A stretch of 26,932 nt of DNA from CAIWHR01 sp040006895 (GCA_040006895.1 JBDTWB010000036.1:1-26932), one strand, 5' to 3'. Positions 7,035 through 14,795 are shown, counted from the first letter of the stretch. A program made the numbers and translations. Notes: generated from the sequence alone by a model not told the origin.

Positions 7035-8291
7035 CTAGCGCGTCGGTACGACCTCGCGGCTCGGCTGCGACGCCACGACCTCGTTGCCGAGCACCTGTGC
7101 CGGCCGCTCGTACCAGGCCGGATCCATGCGGTTCGCCACGCCGTTCTGCGTAAGCGTTGCCTCGTATTCCCGGCGGATGTAGGGATCCTCCATCCAGTAC
7201 GGAATAGCCGTGCCGCCTTCGTTGACGTCGATCGCCGTGTAATCGGTGTGCTTGGCGCCCGGGGCACCAGGGTCGCGCCCGGGATTGAACGGGCCGAACC
7301 ACGCGGTGAGCCTGAACGGCTCGTTGCCGACGCTGAAGTGCTGGTGATACCAGCGGGCTCCGCCGGGAGCCGCGGTGACCATGCCGAACTGCTCGTAGTC
7401 CAGACGCTTCACCTCGTCGCCATGCCCGTCCGCGAAGGGCGTTTCCCCCGCGCGCTCGGGCCACGAGTAGGTATAGCCCTTACCCTTGAGGCAGATGAGG
7501 ACCGCGGCCGAGGTGTGCGCGTGCGCCTTGCTGTAGCGGCCGAGCTCGTGCTGGCCGATCCAGAAATAGAAGACGTTGTTGGTCATGAACGGCTCGACCC
7601 GCCGCCAGCCGACCGAGCGGCGGTTGTCGAGCGGCAGGTCGCAGTCGATCACGTCGGGAATGAAGTTGGTGCGGCGCATGGCGAGGCCGCGCACCGGATC
7701 GGGCTCGATGTCGTCCTTGGGCTTGTAGAAATCGTCGGCGCCGCTGAACCGGTCGCGGAACACGTACGGGTTGTTGAAGACCGCATCGACGCTCTGCAGC
7801 ATGTTGAGCACATTGGGCGCCGTGGTCCCTCCGATCAGAAGCGCGCCGCCCGAGGTGGCATTCACCAGGCGGTACCACGCGTTGATCGGAATGGAGAACA
7901 TGGAACCCTTCTGCCACTCGAACACGTGCTTCCTGGTGTCGCCTTCCTGCCAAACCTCGGTCGTGCCGCGGCCCTCGACCACCACGAAGATCTCCTCGTA
8001 CATGTGCTTCTCGGCGTGGAGGGCGCCACCGGGCGGCACCTCGACGACGTAGCAGCCCCACTTGGTTTCGGTGCCATAGAGCTGGATGTAATGGCCGCGG
8101 CCACCCTTGCGCTTCCACGGCACCAGCGGCAGGTCGGTGACGGTGCGTAGCCCGATGTCGCGAAACACCGGCACCCCTTCGGACTCCATGAAGGCGTCGT
8201 AGGGCGTCGGCTGCTTGCGGAATTCACCGAAGCCGGCCTTCTTGTTGCCGGAAGGCTCGTGCCAGTGCATCTGGTCCTTGTCGTGCGGCAT
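7035..8291 (-). CDS. bicupin protein, possible ring-cleaving dioxygenase-like
   Basis: The protein has 418 residues, starting at ATG 8291 with CAGGAG eight bases upstream. Two cupin domains are visible. The first (about residues 85-150) has LHAEKHMYEEIFVVVEGRG, with two His and Glu ligands, and a second motif GSMFSIPINAWYRLVN where the usual His is replaced. The second (about 245-330) has AHAHTSAAVLICLKGKG and later WYHQHFS. The layout resembles gentisate 1,2-dioxygenase-type bicupins, but no specific activity can be assigned. It is the first gene of a two-gene minus-strand unit with the EutA-like gene, divergent from a binding-protein gene. The partial cupin at the right end of the window (26334 onward) is a clear relative of its first domain. 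Confidence 0.8.
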   Translation of the reverse strand: MPHDKDQMHWHEPSGNKKAGFGEFRKQPTPYDAFMESEGVPVFRDIGLRTVTDLPLVPWKRKGGRGHYIQLYGTETKWGCYVVEVPPGGALHAEKHMYEEIFVVVEGRGTTEVWQEGDTRKHVFEWQKGSMFSIPINAWYRLVNATSGGALLIGGTTAPNVLNMLQSVDAVFNNPYVFRDRFSGADDFYKPKDDIEPDPVRGLAMRRTNFIPDVIDCDLPLDNRRSVGWRRVEPFMTNNVFYFWIGQHELGRYSKAHAHTSAAVLICLKGKGYTYSWPERAGETPFADGHGDEVKRLDYEQFGMVTAAPGGARWYHQHFSVGNEPFRLTAWFGPFNPGRDPGAPGAKHTDYTAIDVNEGGTAIPYWMEDPYIRREYEATLTQNGVANRMDPAWYERPAQVLGNEVVASQPSREVVPTR

Positions 8292-8518
8292 GCGTGACTC
8301 CTGGAGTGGTGCCGGGCGGCCGCGCCGCCGCAGCCCGAGGTTGCACGCCCGCGTGGTAGGGCCTGCAGGCCGTGCCGGCGGTCGTCGTGTCGATGGTCAG
8401 TGCCGTAGCGGCTTGCGTCCTGTGGGCCGCGAAGGCCTGCGTCGGGTCTCCCGGTTGCGGCTTCCATCCGTCGCTTCGCGCCGCGATGGCCGTGACCCCG
8501 GGGCGTTTTGCAACACAG

Positions 8519-8535
8519 GTTCTGCAATACGGAAC
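8519..8535. promoter_or_regulatory. IclR-type operator box 1
   Basis: GTTCTGCAATACGGAAC is an inverted repeat with arms GTTC/GAAC, of the same 17-base length and ends as boxes at 9863 and 14941. A half-site GTTCC begins exactly 20 bases later at 8539. It sits upstream of the plus-strand promoter and downstream of a minus-strand one, so one bound protein could act on both. Confidence 0.6.
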
Positions 8536-8549
8536 GCAGTTCCATTTCG

Positions 8550-8578
8550 TTGCGGGTGGACGGATTTGACCATACAAT
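8550..8578 (+). promoter_or_regulatory. predicted promoter of binding-protein gene
   Basis: TTGCGG (8550-8555) and TACAAT (8573-8578) are 17 bases apart, close to the sigma-70 consensus in the -10 element. The IclR-type box ends 14 bases before the -35, a typical activator position. Confidence 0.45.
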
Positions 8579-8593
8579 GCGCCGGCGGGTCAA
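8564..8593 (-). promoter_or_regulatory. predicted promoter of the bicupin/EutA-like unit
   Basis: On the minus strand TTGACC (8593-8588) and TCAAAT (8569-8564) are 18 bases apart. Transcription would start near 8557, placing the IclR box at roughly +22 to +38, where bound protein would block elongation. The match is only moderate, and the two TTTGACC arms are symmetric, so this may instead be a regulator site. Confidence 0.3.
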
Positions 8594-8672
8594 ACCAGAT
8601 GCGCGCCGCCGCAAAGTCCGCGAAGCAAGCGCACGAAGCCCCCGTTGCCCGACACCGATTCCCGGAGGATTC

Positions 8673-9764
8673 ATGACTGATCGATCCCGCCCCGTCGACG
8701 GCCGCCGCGCGGCCTTGCGCGCGTTGCTCCGCGCTCTCGCCGGCGCAGCCGCGCTCGCCTTGGTTCCAGGTGCCGCCCTCGCGCAGGCACAGCCCGCATC
8801 CGGCGCCGAGGCGGTGTACCAGTACCGTGGCGCCGACCGCGACGCCAAGCTCGTCGAGGCCGCGAAGAAGGAAGGTACGGTGGTCGTGTACACCTCACTC
8901 GCCACCACCGAGTCCGTGCCGCTCACCCAGGCGTTCGAGAAGAAGTACGGCATCAAGGTCGAGCTGTGGCGGGCGCTCTCCGACAAGGTGGTGCAGAGGA
9001 CCATCACCGAGGCCCAGGCGCGGCGGCACAACGCCGACGTAGTCGAGACCAACGGTCCCGAGCTCGAGATGATCGCCCGCGAGAAGCTGCTCGCGTCGTT
9101 TCACAGCCCTGCCATCGCCGACCTGCCGCCCTACGCCGTGCCCGCCCACAAGCTGTGGGTGTCGGACCGGATGAACTTCTTCGTCGTGGCGTTCAATACC
9201 AACAAGGTCAAGCGTGAGGACATTCCGGCCACGTACGAAGGCTTCCTCGATCCCAAGTGGAAGGGCCGCATCGGCATCGAGGTCACCGATTCGGAGTGGC
9301 TCGCGGCGATCGTGCGCATCTGGGGGGAAGAGAAGGGCATGGCATTCTTTCGCAAGCTCGCCGAGATGAAGCCCGACATGCGCAAGGGTCACGTGCTGCT
9401 GGCCGAGCTCATCTCTGCCGGCGAGGTCCCCGTCGGCCTGACGGTCTACAACGCCAACGCCGAATCGATGAAGCGCCGCGGCGGCCCGATCGACTGGGTG
9501 CCGGTCGAGCCGGTCATCGCCCGGCCGCAGGGCATCGCCCTGTTGAAGAATGCGCCGCACCCGCACGCGGCACTGCTGTTCGCCGACTTCGTGCTGTCGC
9601 AGGAGGGCCAGCAGCTGTTTGCCTCCCTGGGACGGGTTCCCTCCAGCCTCAAGGTCAAGAGCACGCTCAACAACTTCAAGTACACCATGGCGGATCCCGC
9701 GATCATCCTCGACGAGAACGACAAGTGGGAGAAGATCTGGAACGACCTTTTCATGCGCAAGTGA
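8673..9764 (+). CDS. ABC transporter substrate-binding protein, AfuA/FbpA-like (copy 1)
   Basis: The protein has 363 residues from ATG 8673, preceded by GGAGG at 8664-8668. An N-terminal signal with RR followed by a hydrophobic stretch ending AALAQA directs it to the periplasm (Sec or Tat). The mature protein shows the family-1 solute-binding pattern VVVYTSLATTESVPLTQAFE, then KKYGIKVELWR and later LDPKWKGRIGIE. It groups with iron(III)-type binding proteins (COG1840), but many of these bind organic anions or sugar phosphates. It is clearly paralogous to the proteins at 19833 and 23239. Its own cluster copy of permease and ATPase starts at 15088. The IclR-type box lies in its upstream region. 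Confidence 0.9.
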   Translation: MTDRSRPVDGRRAALRALLRALAGAAALALVPGAALAQAQPASGAEAVYQYRGADRDAKLVEAAKKEGTVVVYTSLATTESVPLTQAFEKKYGIKVELWRALSDKVVQRTITEAQARRHNADVVETNGPELEMIAREKLLASFHSPAIADLPPYAVPAHKLWVSDRMNFFVVAFNTNKVKREDIPATYEGFLDPKWKGRIGIEVTDSEWLAAIVRIWGEEKGMAFFRKLAEMKPDMRKGHVLLAELISAGEVPVGLTVYNANAESMKRRGGPIDWVPVEPVIARPQGIALLKNAPHPHAALLFADFVLSQEGQQLFASLGRVPSSLKVKSTLNNFKYTMADPAIILDENDKWEKIWNDLFMRK

Positions 9765-9788
9765 GTCGTCCGCGTGCCGCGTCGGACC

Positions 9789-9820
9789 CGGGCGCACCAC
9801 GCCCGCGGACTTGTCCGCGG
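9789..9820. terminator. tandem hairpins after binding-protein gene
   Basis: CGGGCG-CACCA-CGCCCG (9789-9805) is followed, with overlap, by the perfect inverted repeat CCGCGGAC-TT-GTCCGCGG (9803-9820). They lie 25-55 bases after the stop codon and could end transcription. No T run follows, and the second repeat overlaps a possible -35 (TTGTCC, 9811-9816) of the IclR gene, so an operator role is also possible. Confidence 0.35.
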
Positions 9821-9839
9821 TGGGGTTCTCTGCTATCGT
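9811..9839 (+). promoter_or_regulatory. predicted promoter of the IclR gene
   Basis: TTGTCC (9811-9816) and TATCGT (9834-9839) are 17 bases apart. The distance from the -10 to the IclR box (23 bases) is nearly the same as in front of the permease operon (22 bases). Confidence 0.4.
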
Positions 9840-9862
9840 CGTGTTCCACATGCCGGCATGAG

Positions 9863-9879
9863 GTTCTTGTAAATGGAAC
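9863..9879. promoter_or_regulatory. IclR-type operator box 2, over the iclR start codon
   Basis: GTTCTTGTAAATGGAAC covers the ATG at 9873. A half-site GTTCC begins 20 bases earlier at 9843, mirroring the 20-base spacing near box 1. The position implies autorepression of the regulator gene. Confidence 0.6.
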
Positions 9880-10706
9880 GCATGGCCAAGTCCGTCAAGT
9901 CCCCGAAGGCTCCCGCGAAACCCAAGACGCGGCTGTCGTCGGTCGCCAACTCGATCCGGCTGCTCAAGGCGTTTTCCGACGACGAGTACGAGGTCGGCAT
10001 CAGCAATCTCGCCAAGCGCCTCGGCCTCGCCAAGAGCACCGTTCACCGGCTGGCCAGCACGCTGATCGAGGCGGGCATGCTCGAGCAGAATCCCGACACC
10101 GGGCGCTATCGCCTGGGCCTGGCGCTCTTCGAGCTCGGCTCGCTCGTGCGCCGCAAGATGGACGTGTCGAGCGAGGCTAAGCCCTATCTCAAGACGCTGC
10201 GCGAGAAGACCGGCGAAACGGTCCACCTAGCCATCCTCGACCACGCGAGCGTGCTGTTCATCAACAACCTCGAAAGCGAGCATGCGGTGCGCATGAGCGT
10301 CAACGTCGGGGTGAGGGCGCCCGCGCACTGCACGGCGGTCGGCAAGGCATTGCTCGCCTACCAGGCACCGGAGGTCGTGGAGCGGGCGTCCATCGAGCTC
10401 GTCGGCCGCACGCCCAAGACGATCAGCAGCGCCAGCGAGTTGCGCCAGGACCTCGCCACGGTGCGCGCCCGGGGCTACGCCATCGACGACGAGGAGCTCG
10501 AGACCGGGCTGCGCTGCATTGCCGCGCCGATCCGGGACCACGCGGGCAACGTCGTGGCCTCGACCAGCGTCGCGGGTCCGGCCCAGCGCATGACCAAGAA
10601 GGTGCTCACGGCGTTCGCAGCCGACGTGATCGCGGCGGCGGACGCCATCTCGGCGCGCCTCGGCTATTCGCCGATGCGCTTTACGCCACTGCAGCGGCGC
10701 GCGTAG
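9873..10706 (+). CDS. IclR-family transcriptional regulator
   Basis: This 277-residue protein is of normal length for the family plus a lysine-rich N-terminal tail. A winged helix-turn-helix lies at about residues 25-85 (SVANSIRLLKAF, then ISNLAKRLGLAKSTVHRLAS). The effector-binding domain follows, with the usual APAHCTAVGKALLAY and AAPIRDHAGNVVAS segments. The start at ATG 9873 has GAGG nine bases upstream; ATG 9882 is an alternative. IclR proteins bind as dimers or tetramers to palindromes and respond to small carboxylates or aromatics. Three matching 17-bp boxes in this window, one across its own start codon, make it the probable regulator of the whole cluster. Confidence 0.93.
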   Translation: MERMAKSVKSPKAPAKPKTRLSSVANSIRLLKAFSDDEYEVGISNLAKRLGLAKSTVHRLASTLIEAGMLEQNPDTGRYRLGLALFELGSLVRRKMDVSSEAKPYLKTLREKTGETVHLAILDHASVLFINNLESEHAVRMSVNVGVRAPAHCTAVGKALLAYQAPEVVERASIELVGRTPKTISSASELRQDLATVRARGYAIDDEELETGLRCIAAPIRDHAGNVVASTSVAGPAQRMTKKVLTAFAADVIAAADAISARLGYSPMRFTPLQRRA

Positions 10707-10745
10707 CGCGCCTTCATCGCGCGCCGGCCCGCCGGCGTGTACCGG

Positions 10746-10760
10746 CCGTGCCCGGCACGG
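10746..10760. other. GC hairpin between iclR and reductase genes
   Basis: CCGTGC-CCG-GCACGG (10746-10760) lies in the 100-base gap. Without a T run it is at best a weak terminator or an mRNA stability element. Confidence 0.25.
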
Positions 10761-10806
10761 GCCGGGCCGACAACGCCTTTGGCCTTCCGGGGCGGACACC
10801 ATTGCC

Positions 10807-11820
10807 ATGCCGATCATCACCATCGCAGACACGGGCGTGCAGTACGAATGCCCCCCAGACGACACCCTGACCCGCGCCGGACTGCGTGCCGGGGTGGGCA
10901 TGCCTTATGAGTGCAACGTCGGCTGCTGCGGGACGTGCAAGGTCGAGCTCGTTGCCGGCGAGGTGGATCCACTCTGGGTGGAAGCGCCGGCGCTGACCGA
11001 TCGCGACCGCGGCAAGCAGCGGGTGCTGGGCTGCCAATCCCGGCCGAAGAGCGACTGCACAATCAAGGTGCGGCTCGACGCGGTACCGGCGGACGTGCCG
11101 CGTCCCCGACGCTTTCGCGCGCGGCTCGCCGCGATCCGCGACCTGACCCACGACCTGCGCGAGTTCCAGTTCAGTGGCGACGAGCCGGCGCGGTTCCTGC
11201 CCGGCCAGTACGTGCTGTTCTCGCTGTCGGGCGTGCGCGGCGCGCGGGCCTATTCGATGGCGAACGTTCCGGGTGGCGACGGCGAGTGGCATTTCCAGGT
11301 GAAACGCGTGCCTGGCGGGCGCTGCACGGAGACCCTGTTCGATGTCCTGCGCATCGGCGACGCGGTCGATTTCGACGGCCCCTATGGCCAGGCGTACCTG
11401 CGCACCGATAGCCCGCGCGACATCGTCTGCATTGCCGGTGGCTCGGGGTTGTCGCCCGTCATCGCCATCACCCGGGCGGCGGCCCGCGATAAGCGCCTTG
11501 CCGATCGCGCCGTGCACTTCTTCTACGGCGGCCGCAGCCCGCGCGACATTTGCGGCGAGGACATGCTGCGCGAGCTGCCCGGCTACGGCGAGCGCATTCG
11601 CTACTACCCGGCAATCTCCAACGCGGAGCAGGACACCGGCGCGACATGGCAGGGGCGGGTCGGTTTCATCCACGAGTACGCCCTGGAAGTGCTGGGCGAT
11701 CGTCTCGCCGATTACGAGTACTACTTTGCCGGGCCTCCGGCCATGACTACCGCGGTGCAGCGCATGCTGATCAGGGCCAAAGTGCCCTTCAGCCAGATCC
11801 ATTTCGACCAGTTCTTCTAG
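10807..11820 (+). CDS. ferredoxin-NAD(P)H reductase, electron-transfer component of an oxygenase
   Basis: This 337-residue flavoprotein would pass electrons from NAD(P)H through FAD and a 2Fe-2S centre to an oxygenase. The N-terminal 90 residues are a plant-type ferredoxin (CNVGCCGTCKVEL, then a lone Cys in GCQSRP). The rest is a ferredoxin-reductase module, with RAYSMAN for FAD, GGSGLSPVIAI for NAD(P) and FAGPPAMT near the end. The order is ferredoxin first, as in phenol or methane monooxygenase and benzoate dioxygenase reductases, unlike phthalate dioxygenase reductase, which has it last. The Rieske oxygenase at 20986 is its likely partner, although nine kilobases away. The ATG at 10807 has only a weak ribosome site. 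Confidence 0.9.
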   Translation: MPIITIADTGVQYECPPDDTLTRAGLRAGVGMPYECNVGCCGTCKVELVAGEVDPLWVEAPALTDRDRGKQRVLGCQSRPKSDCTIKVRLDAVPADVPRPRRFRARLAAIRDLTHDLREFQFSGDEPARFLPGQYVLFSLSGVRGARAYSMANVPGGDGEWHFQVKRVPGGRCTETLFDVLRIGDAVDFDGPYGQAYLRTDSPRDIVCIAGGSGLSPVIAITRAAARDKRLADRAVHFFYGGRSPRDICGEDMLRELPGYGERIRYYPAISNAEQDTGATWQGRVGFIHEYALEVLGDRLADYEYYFAGPPAMTTAVQRMLIRAKVPFSQIHFDQFF

Positions 11821-11844
11821 GGCCTGTTCCTCCCGACAGGACCC
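11820..11844 (+). other. hairpin after the reductase gene
   Basis: GGGCCTGT and ACAGGACCC can pair with a one-base bulge around an eight-base loop directly after the stop. It may trim or attenuate the transcript before the next gene at 11882. Confidence 0.25.
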
Positions 11845-11881
11845 GGAGTCATCCGGCGCCGCCATCACCACAGGAGACCGC

Positions 11882-12874
11882 GTGTCCAAGCTTCGCATCA
11901 CCCTAGGCTGCTGGAACTACGATCGTACGCGCGCCCTCATGGAAGGACGCATCGTGCCTGACGGCATCGACCTCAATTACCTCGACATGCCGGTCGAGGA
12001 AACCTTCTTTCGCATGCTGCGCTACCGCGAGTTCGAGGCGGCGGAGCTGTCGCTGTCGTCGTACAGCGTTTCGGCAGCGAAGCCCGAGCGTCCCTTCATC
12101 GCCATTCCGGTGTTTCCGTCGCGCTTCTTCCGCCACGGCTCGATCTACATCCACGCCGGCAGCGGCATCCGCGAGCCGCGCGACCTGATCGGCAAGCGGG
12201 TGGGGGTGCCGGAATACCAGATGACCGCCCCCGTGTGGATCCGCGGCATCCTGTCGGACCACTATGGTGTGCCCGTCGACAGCGTGACGTATTTCACCGG
12301 CGGGGAGGAGGAGCCCGGGCGCGACGAGAAGATCAAGCTCGACCTGCCTGCCAACATCAAGGTCCGTCCGATCGGTCCGGAGCAGACCCTCACCCGGATG
12401 CTCGCCGACGGCGAGATCGACGCGCTCTACACCGCCCGCATGCCGTCGTCGTTCCACGCCAGTGGCGGCAAGGTCCGGCGGCTGTTCGAAGACTTCGTCT
12501 CGGTGGAGCAGCAGTACTACCGCGATACCGGCATCTTCCCGATCATGCATACGGTGGCGATCCGCCGCGACGTCTACGAGGCCAATCGCTGGGTGGCGCA
12601 GTCGCTCTACAAGGCATTCTGCGCGGCCCAGGCCGAGAACTATCGCGACCTCTACGAGACGGCGGCGCTGAAGGCAAGCCTGCCGTGGCTCACGGCCCAT
12701 GTCGAGGAAGCGCGGGCGCTCATGGGCGACGACTACTGGTCGTACGGCTTCGCGCGGAATCGCAAGACCCTCGAAACGTTCCTGCGCTACCACCACGAGC
12801 AGGGTCTGTCCAGGCGGCTGCTCACGCCGGAGGAGCTGTTCGCGCCCGAGACACTCGAATCCTTCAAGATCTGA
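11882..12874 (+). CDS. 4,5-dihydroxyphthalate decarboxylase-like (Pht5-like) protein
   Basis: The protein has 330 residues from GTG 11882 with CAGGAG eight bases ahead. It matches the family annotated as 4,5-dihydroxyphthalate decarboxylase, which has a periplasmic-binding-protein-like fold. The marks are an N-terminal TLGCWNYDRTRALMEGRI, then GIDLNYLDMPVEETFFRMLR, IGKRVGVPEYQMTAPVWIRG and a C-terminal LTPEELFAPETLESFKI. No signal peptide is present, which favours a cytoplasmic enzyme over a transporter subunit. True family members decarboxylate 4,5-dihydroxyphthalate to protocatechuate, but many relatives have unproven function. The Rieske oxygenase and reductase nearby fit an aromatic-acid route, while phthalate dihydrodiol dehydrogenase is absent. 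It ends 10 bases before the second EutA-like gene. Confidence 0.75.
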   Translation: MSKLRITLGCWNYDRTRALMEGRIVPDGIDLNYLDMPVEETFFRMLRYREFEAAELSLSSYSVSAAKPERPFIAIPVFPSRFFRHGSIYIHAGSGIREPRDLIGKRVGVPEYQMTAPVWIRGILSDHYGVPVDSVTYFTGGEEEPGRDEKIKLDLPANIKVRPIGPEQTLTRMLADGEIDALYTARMPSSFHASGGKVRRLFEDFVSVEQQYYRDTGIFPIMHTVAIRRDVYEANRWVAQSLYKAFCAAQAENYRDLYETAALKASLPWLTAHVEEARALMGDDYWSYGFARNRKTLETFLRYHHEQGLSRRLLTPEELFAPETLESFKI

Positions 12875-12884
12875 CGGAGCCCGG

Positions 12885-14795
12885 ATGCCCCAAGACGACG
12901 CCAGCCAGCCGCGCGGCCACCGTATCGAGGATCACCTCTACGGAGAAGAATTCGATCACGTCCACGCCGAAGGCGAGGATGCCGATCACGACCACGATCA
13001 CTTCGAGGAGGCGGGTCCGCTCGAGGAAAACCCGCTGTGGATCGCCGACCACGTCACCCTGCGCAGCGTCGGCATCGACATCGGCTCGTCGGGCACGCAG
13101 GTCATCTTCTCCGAGCTGAAGCTGCGACGCCTGGGGGAGGACCTGTCCAGTCGCTACGTGGTGGTCTCGCGGGAGACACTGCACCAGTCGGAGGTGGCGC
13201 TCACGCCGTACGCCAGCGAGGAACGCATCGACGAGGCTGCGCTCGGCAGGATCATCGACGCGGCGTACGCCTCGGCGGGGGTGCATCCCGACGACATCGA
13301 TACGGGCGTGGTGATCCTGACCGGCGAAGCGCTGCGCCGGGAGAACGCCGAGGCCATCGCAGGGGTGCTCGCCGAGAACGGCGGCGAGTTCGTCTGCGCG
13401 ACCGCGGGACATCACATGGAAGCGATGCTCGCGGCCTACGGCTCGGGCGCGGCGCGGGTCTCCCATGATCTTGGCAAGTGCATCCTGAACATCGACATCG
13501 GCGGCGGCACGACCAAGCTCGGCCTGGTCAAGAACGGCAGGGTGGTGTCGACGGCGGCGTTGCACGTCGGCGGCCGACTGCTGGTGGTGGACGACGAGCA
13601 GCGGATCACCCGCCTCGATCCCGCCGGCGCCCATCTCGCCCGCGCCGCAGGATTCGACTGGCACAAGGGCGACGCGATCACCCCCGAGGCGATGGACGGG
13701 GTGGCCGCATGGATGGCCGATGCATTGCTTCATGCGGTGCGGGTCCGGCCGATGGCGCGTGAGGTCGCCGAGCTCTACCTGACCGAGCCGCTGATCGAGG
13801 TCGATGACATCGCCGGGGTGATGTTCTCCGGCGGTGTCGCGGAATACGTGTACGAGCGGGAAGGACGCGACTTCGGCGACATGGGCCGACGCCTGGGGGC
13901 CGCACTGCGCAAACGTCTTGCCGGTGGGGCATTGCCGTGGCCGCTGCTGCCGGCCGGCGAGTGCATTCGGGCGACCGCCCTCGGCGCCTCCGAGTACAGC
14001 GTGCAGCTCTCCGGCAACACGGTATACATCTCCGACCCCGCGACCCTCCTCCCCCGAAAGAACCTGCAGGTGCTGCTGCCTGCCCTGCCCGGTGGTGCCA
14101 GCATCGACCCGGACGCGGTCGCCGGGGCGATCGGCCAGCACTTCCGCGCGTTCGACCTGATCGAGGGCGAGGCCGAAGTGGCGCTGGCATTTCGCTGGCA
14201 CGGCGCGCCGTCGTACGAGCGCGTGGCGGCGTTCGCGGAAGGGCTGCGGCGCGGCCTGTCCGGCACGATCGCCGCCCGCAAGCCGCTGTTCGTCATTCTC
14301 GACGGTGATATCGCCCAGACGCTCGGGGCCGTGCTGCGGGAGGACCTGGGGATCCAGAGCGAAATCCTGGTGATCGATGGCGTGACGCTTTGGGACTTCG
14401 ACTACATCGACCTCGGACGGATCCGGATGCCGTCGTTCACGGTCCCGGTGACCGTGAAATCGCTGGTGTTCAGCGAGGATCCGCGGGCCGTGCCGGGGGA
14501 GACGGCGTACACCCGCAAGGCTGCGGGCCATGTGCACCGACATGGCCATGCCCACCGTCACGATGGCCACGATCACCATCACGGGGACCACGACCATCAT
14601 CACGGCGGCCACGATCACCATCACGGCGACCCTGATCATCATCCCGGCGACCATGACCACCATCACGGCGATCACGACCTGGCCCACCACCATCCCGGCG
14701 ATGGCCACCTCCACCACGGCAGTGCAGGCCACGACCATCGGCACGAGCTCCCGCAGGCACTGCGGGGCGCGCCGGCGCGCAAGCCGAAGGCGTGA
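12885..14795 (+). CDS. EutA-like ASKHA ATPase with histidine-rich C-terminal tail
   Basis: The protein has 636 residues from ATG 12885, preceded by ACGGAG. Residues about 60-540 are EutA-like: VGIDIGSSGTQVIFSELKL, NIDIGGGTTKLGLV, MFSGGVAEYVYER and a closing FDYIDLGRIR ... VPVTVKSLVFSED. It is a diverged paralogue of the protein at 5433. After residue about 547 comes a 74-residue tail with 34 histidines in G-H/D-x-H-H-H type repeats, then a basic end. The N-terminus is also His/Asp-rich (HVHAEGEDADHDHDH). Such tails store or deliver nickel, cobalt or zinc in HypB, UreE and CooJ. Ordinary EutA has about 470 residues and no such tail. A role in metal or corrinoid handling for a partner enzyme is inferred; no partner eutBC is present. 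Confidence 0.88.
   Translation: MPQDDASQPRGHRIEDHLYGEEFDHVHAEGEDADHDHDHFEEAGPLEENPLWIADHVTLRSVGIDIGSSGTQVIFSELKLRRLGEDLSSRYVVVSRETLHQSEVALTPYASEERIDEAALGRIIDAAYASAGVHPDDIDTGVVILTGEALRRENAEAIAGVLAENGGEFVCATAGHHMEAMLAAYGSGAARVSHDLGKCILNIDIGGGTTKLGLVKNGRVVSTAALHVGGRLLVVDDEQRITRLDPAGAHLARAAGFDWHKGDAITPEAMDGVAAWMADALLHAVRVRPMAREVAELYLTEPLIEVDDIAGVMFSGGVAEYVYEREGRDFGDMGRRLGAALRKRLAGGALPWPLLPAGECIRATALGASEYSVQLSGNTVYISDPATLLPRKNLQVLLPALPGGASIDPDAVAGAIGQHFRAFDLIEGEAEVALAFRWHGAPSYERVAAFAEGLRRGLSGTIAARKPLFVILDGDIAQTLGAVLREDLGIQSEILVIDGVTLWDFDYIDLGRIRMPSFTVPVTVKSLVFSEDPRAVPGETAYTRKAAGHVHRHGHAHRHDGHDHHHGDHDHHHGGHDHHHGDPDHHPGDHDHHHGDHDLAHHHPGDGHLHHGSAGHDHRHELPQALRGAPARKPKA
14526..14750 (+). repeat. degenerate repeats encoding the His-rich tail
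   Basis: CAC/CAT-rich units of about 21 bases (coding for GHDHHHGD-like blocks) repeat with many silent and some coding changes. The frame stays open throughout, and the codon variation suggests an old repeat kept for its protein product. Confidence 0.8.

Larger units (their letters stand above)
8292..8672. promoter_or_regulatory. divergent control region between bicupin and binding-protein genes
   Basis: This 381-base gap has no convincing gene. It holds an IclR-type 17-bp box (8519-8535), a half-site GTTCC 20 bases further (8539-8543), predicted promoters on both strands, and an inverted repeat TTTGACC-N16-GGTCAAA (8565-8594). The stretch 8292-8500 near the bicupin start shows nothing clear and would be a long leader of the minus-strand unit. 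Confidence 0.6.

Noticed and set aside
4650..8150. 1166-codon open frame on the plus strand
   Set aside because: It runs through the hydroxylase in another frame and then antisense to the EutA-like and bicupin genes, which have recognisable motifs. No ribosome site or domain was seen.
11882..12874. Pht5-like protein considered as a fourth transporter binding protein
   Set aside because: The fold is related, but no signal peptide is visible and the family signatures fit the decarboxylase-like group, so it was not counted as a transport component.
14526..14750. repeat block considered as a CRISPR array or noncoding satellite
   Set aside because: The units are degenerate, lack unique spacers and keep an open frame in the EutA-like gene, so they are coding repeats.
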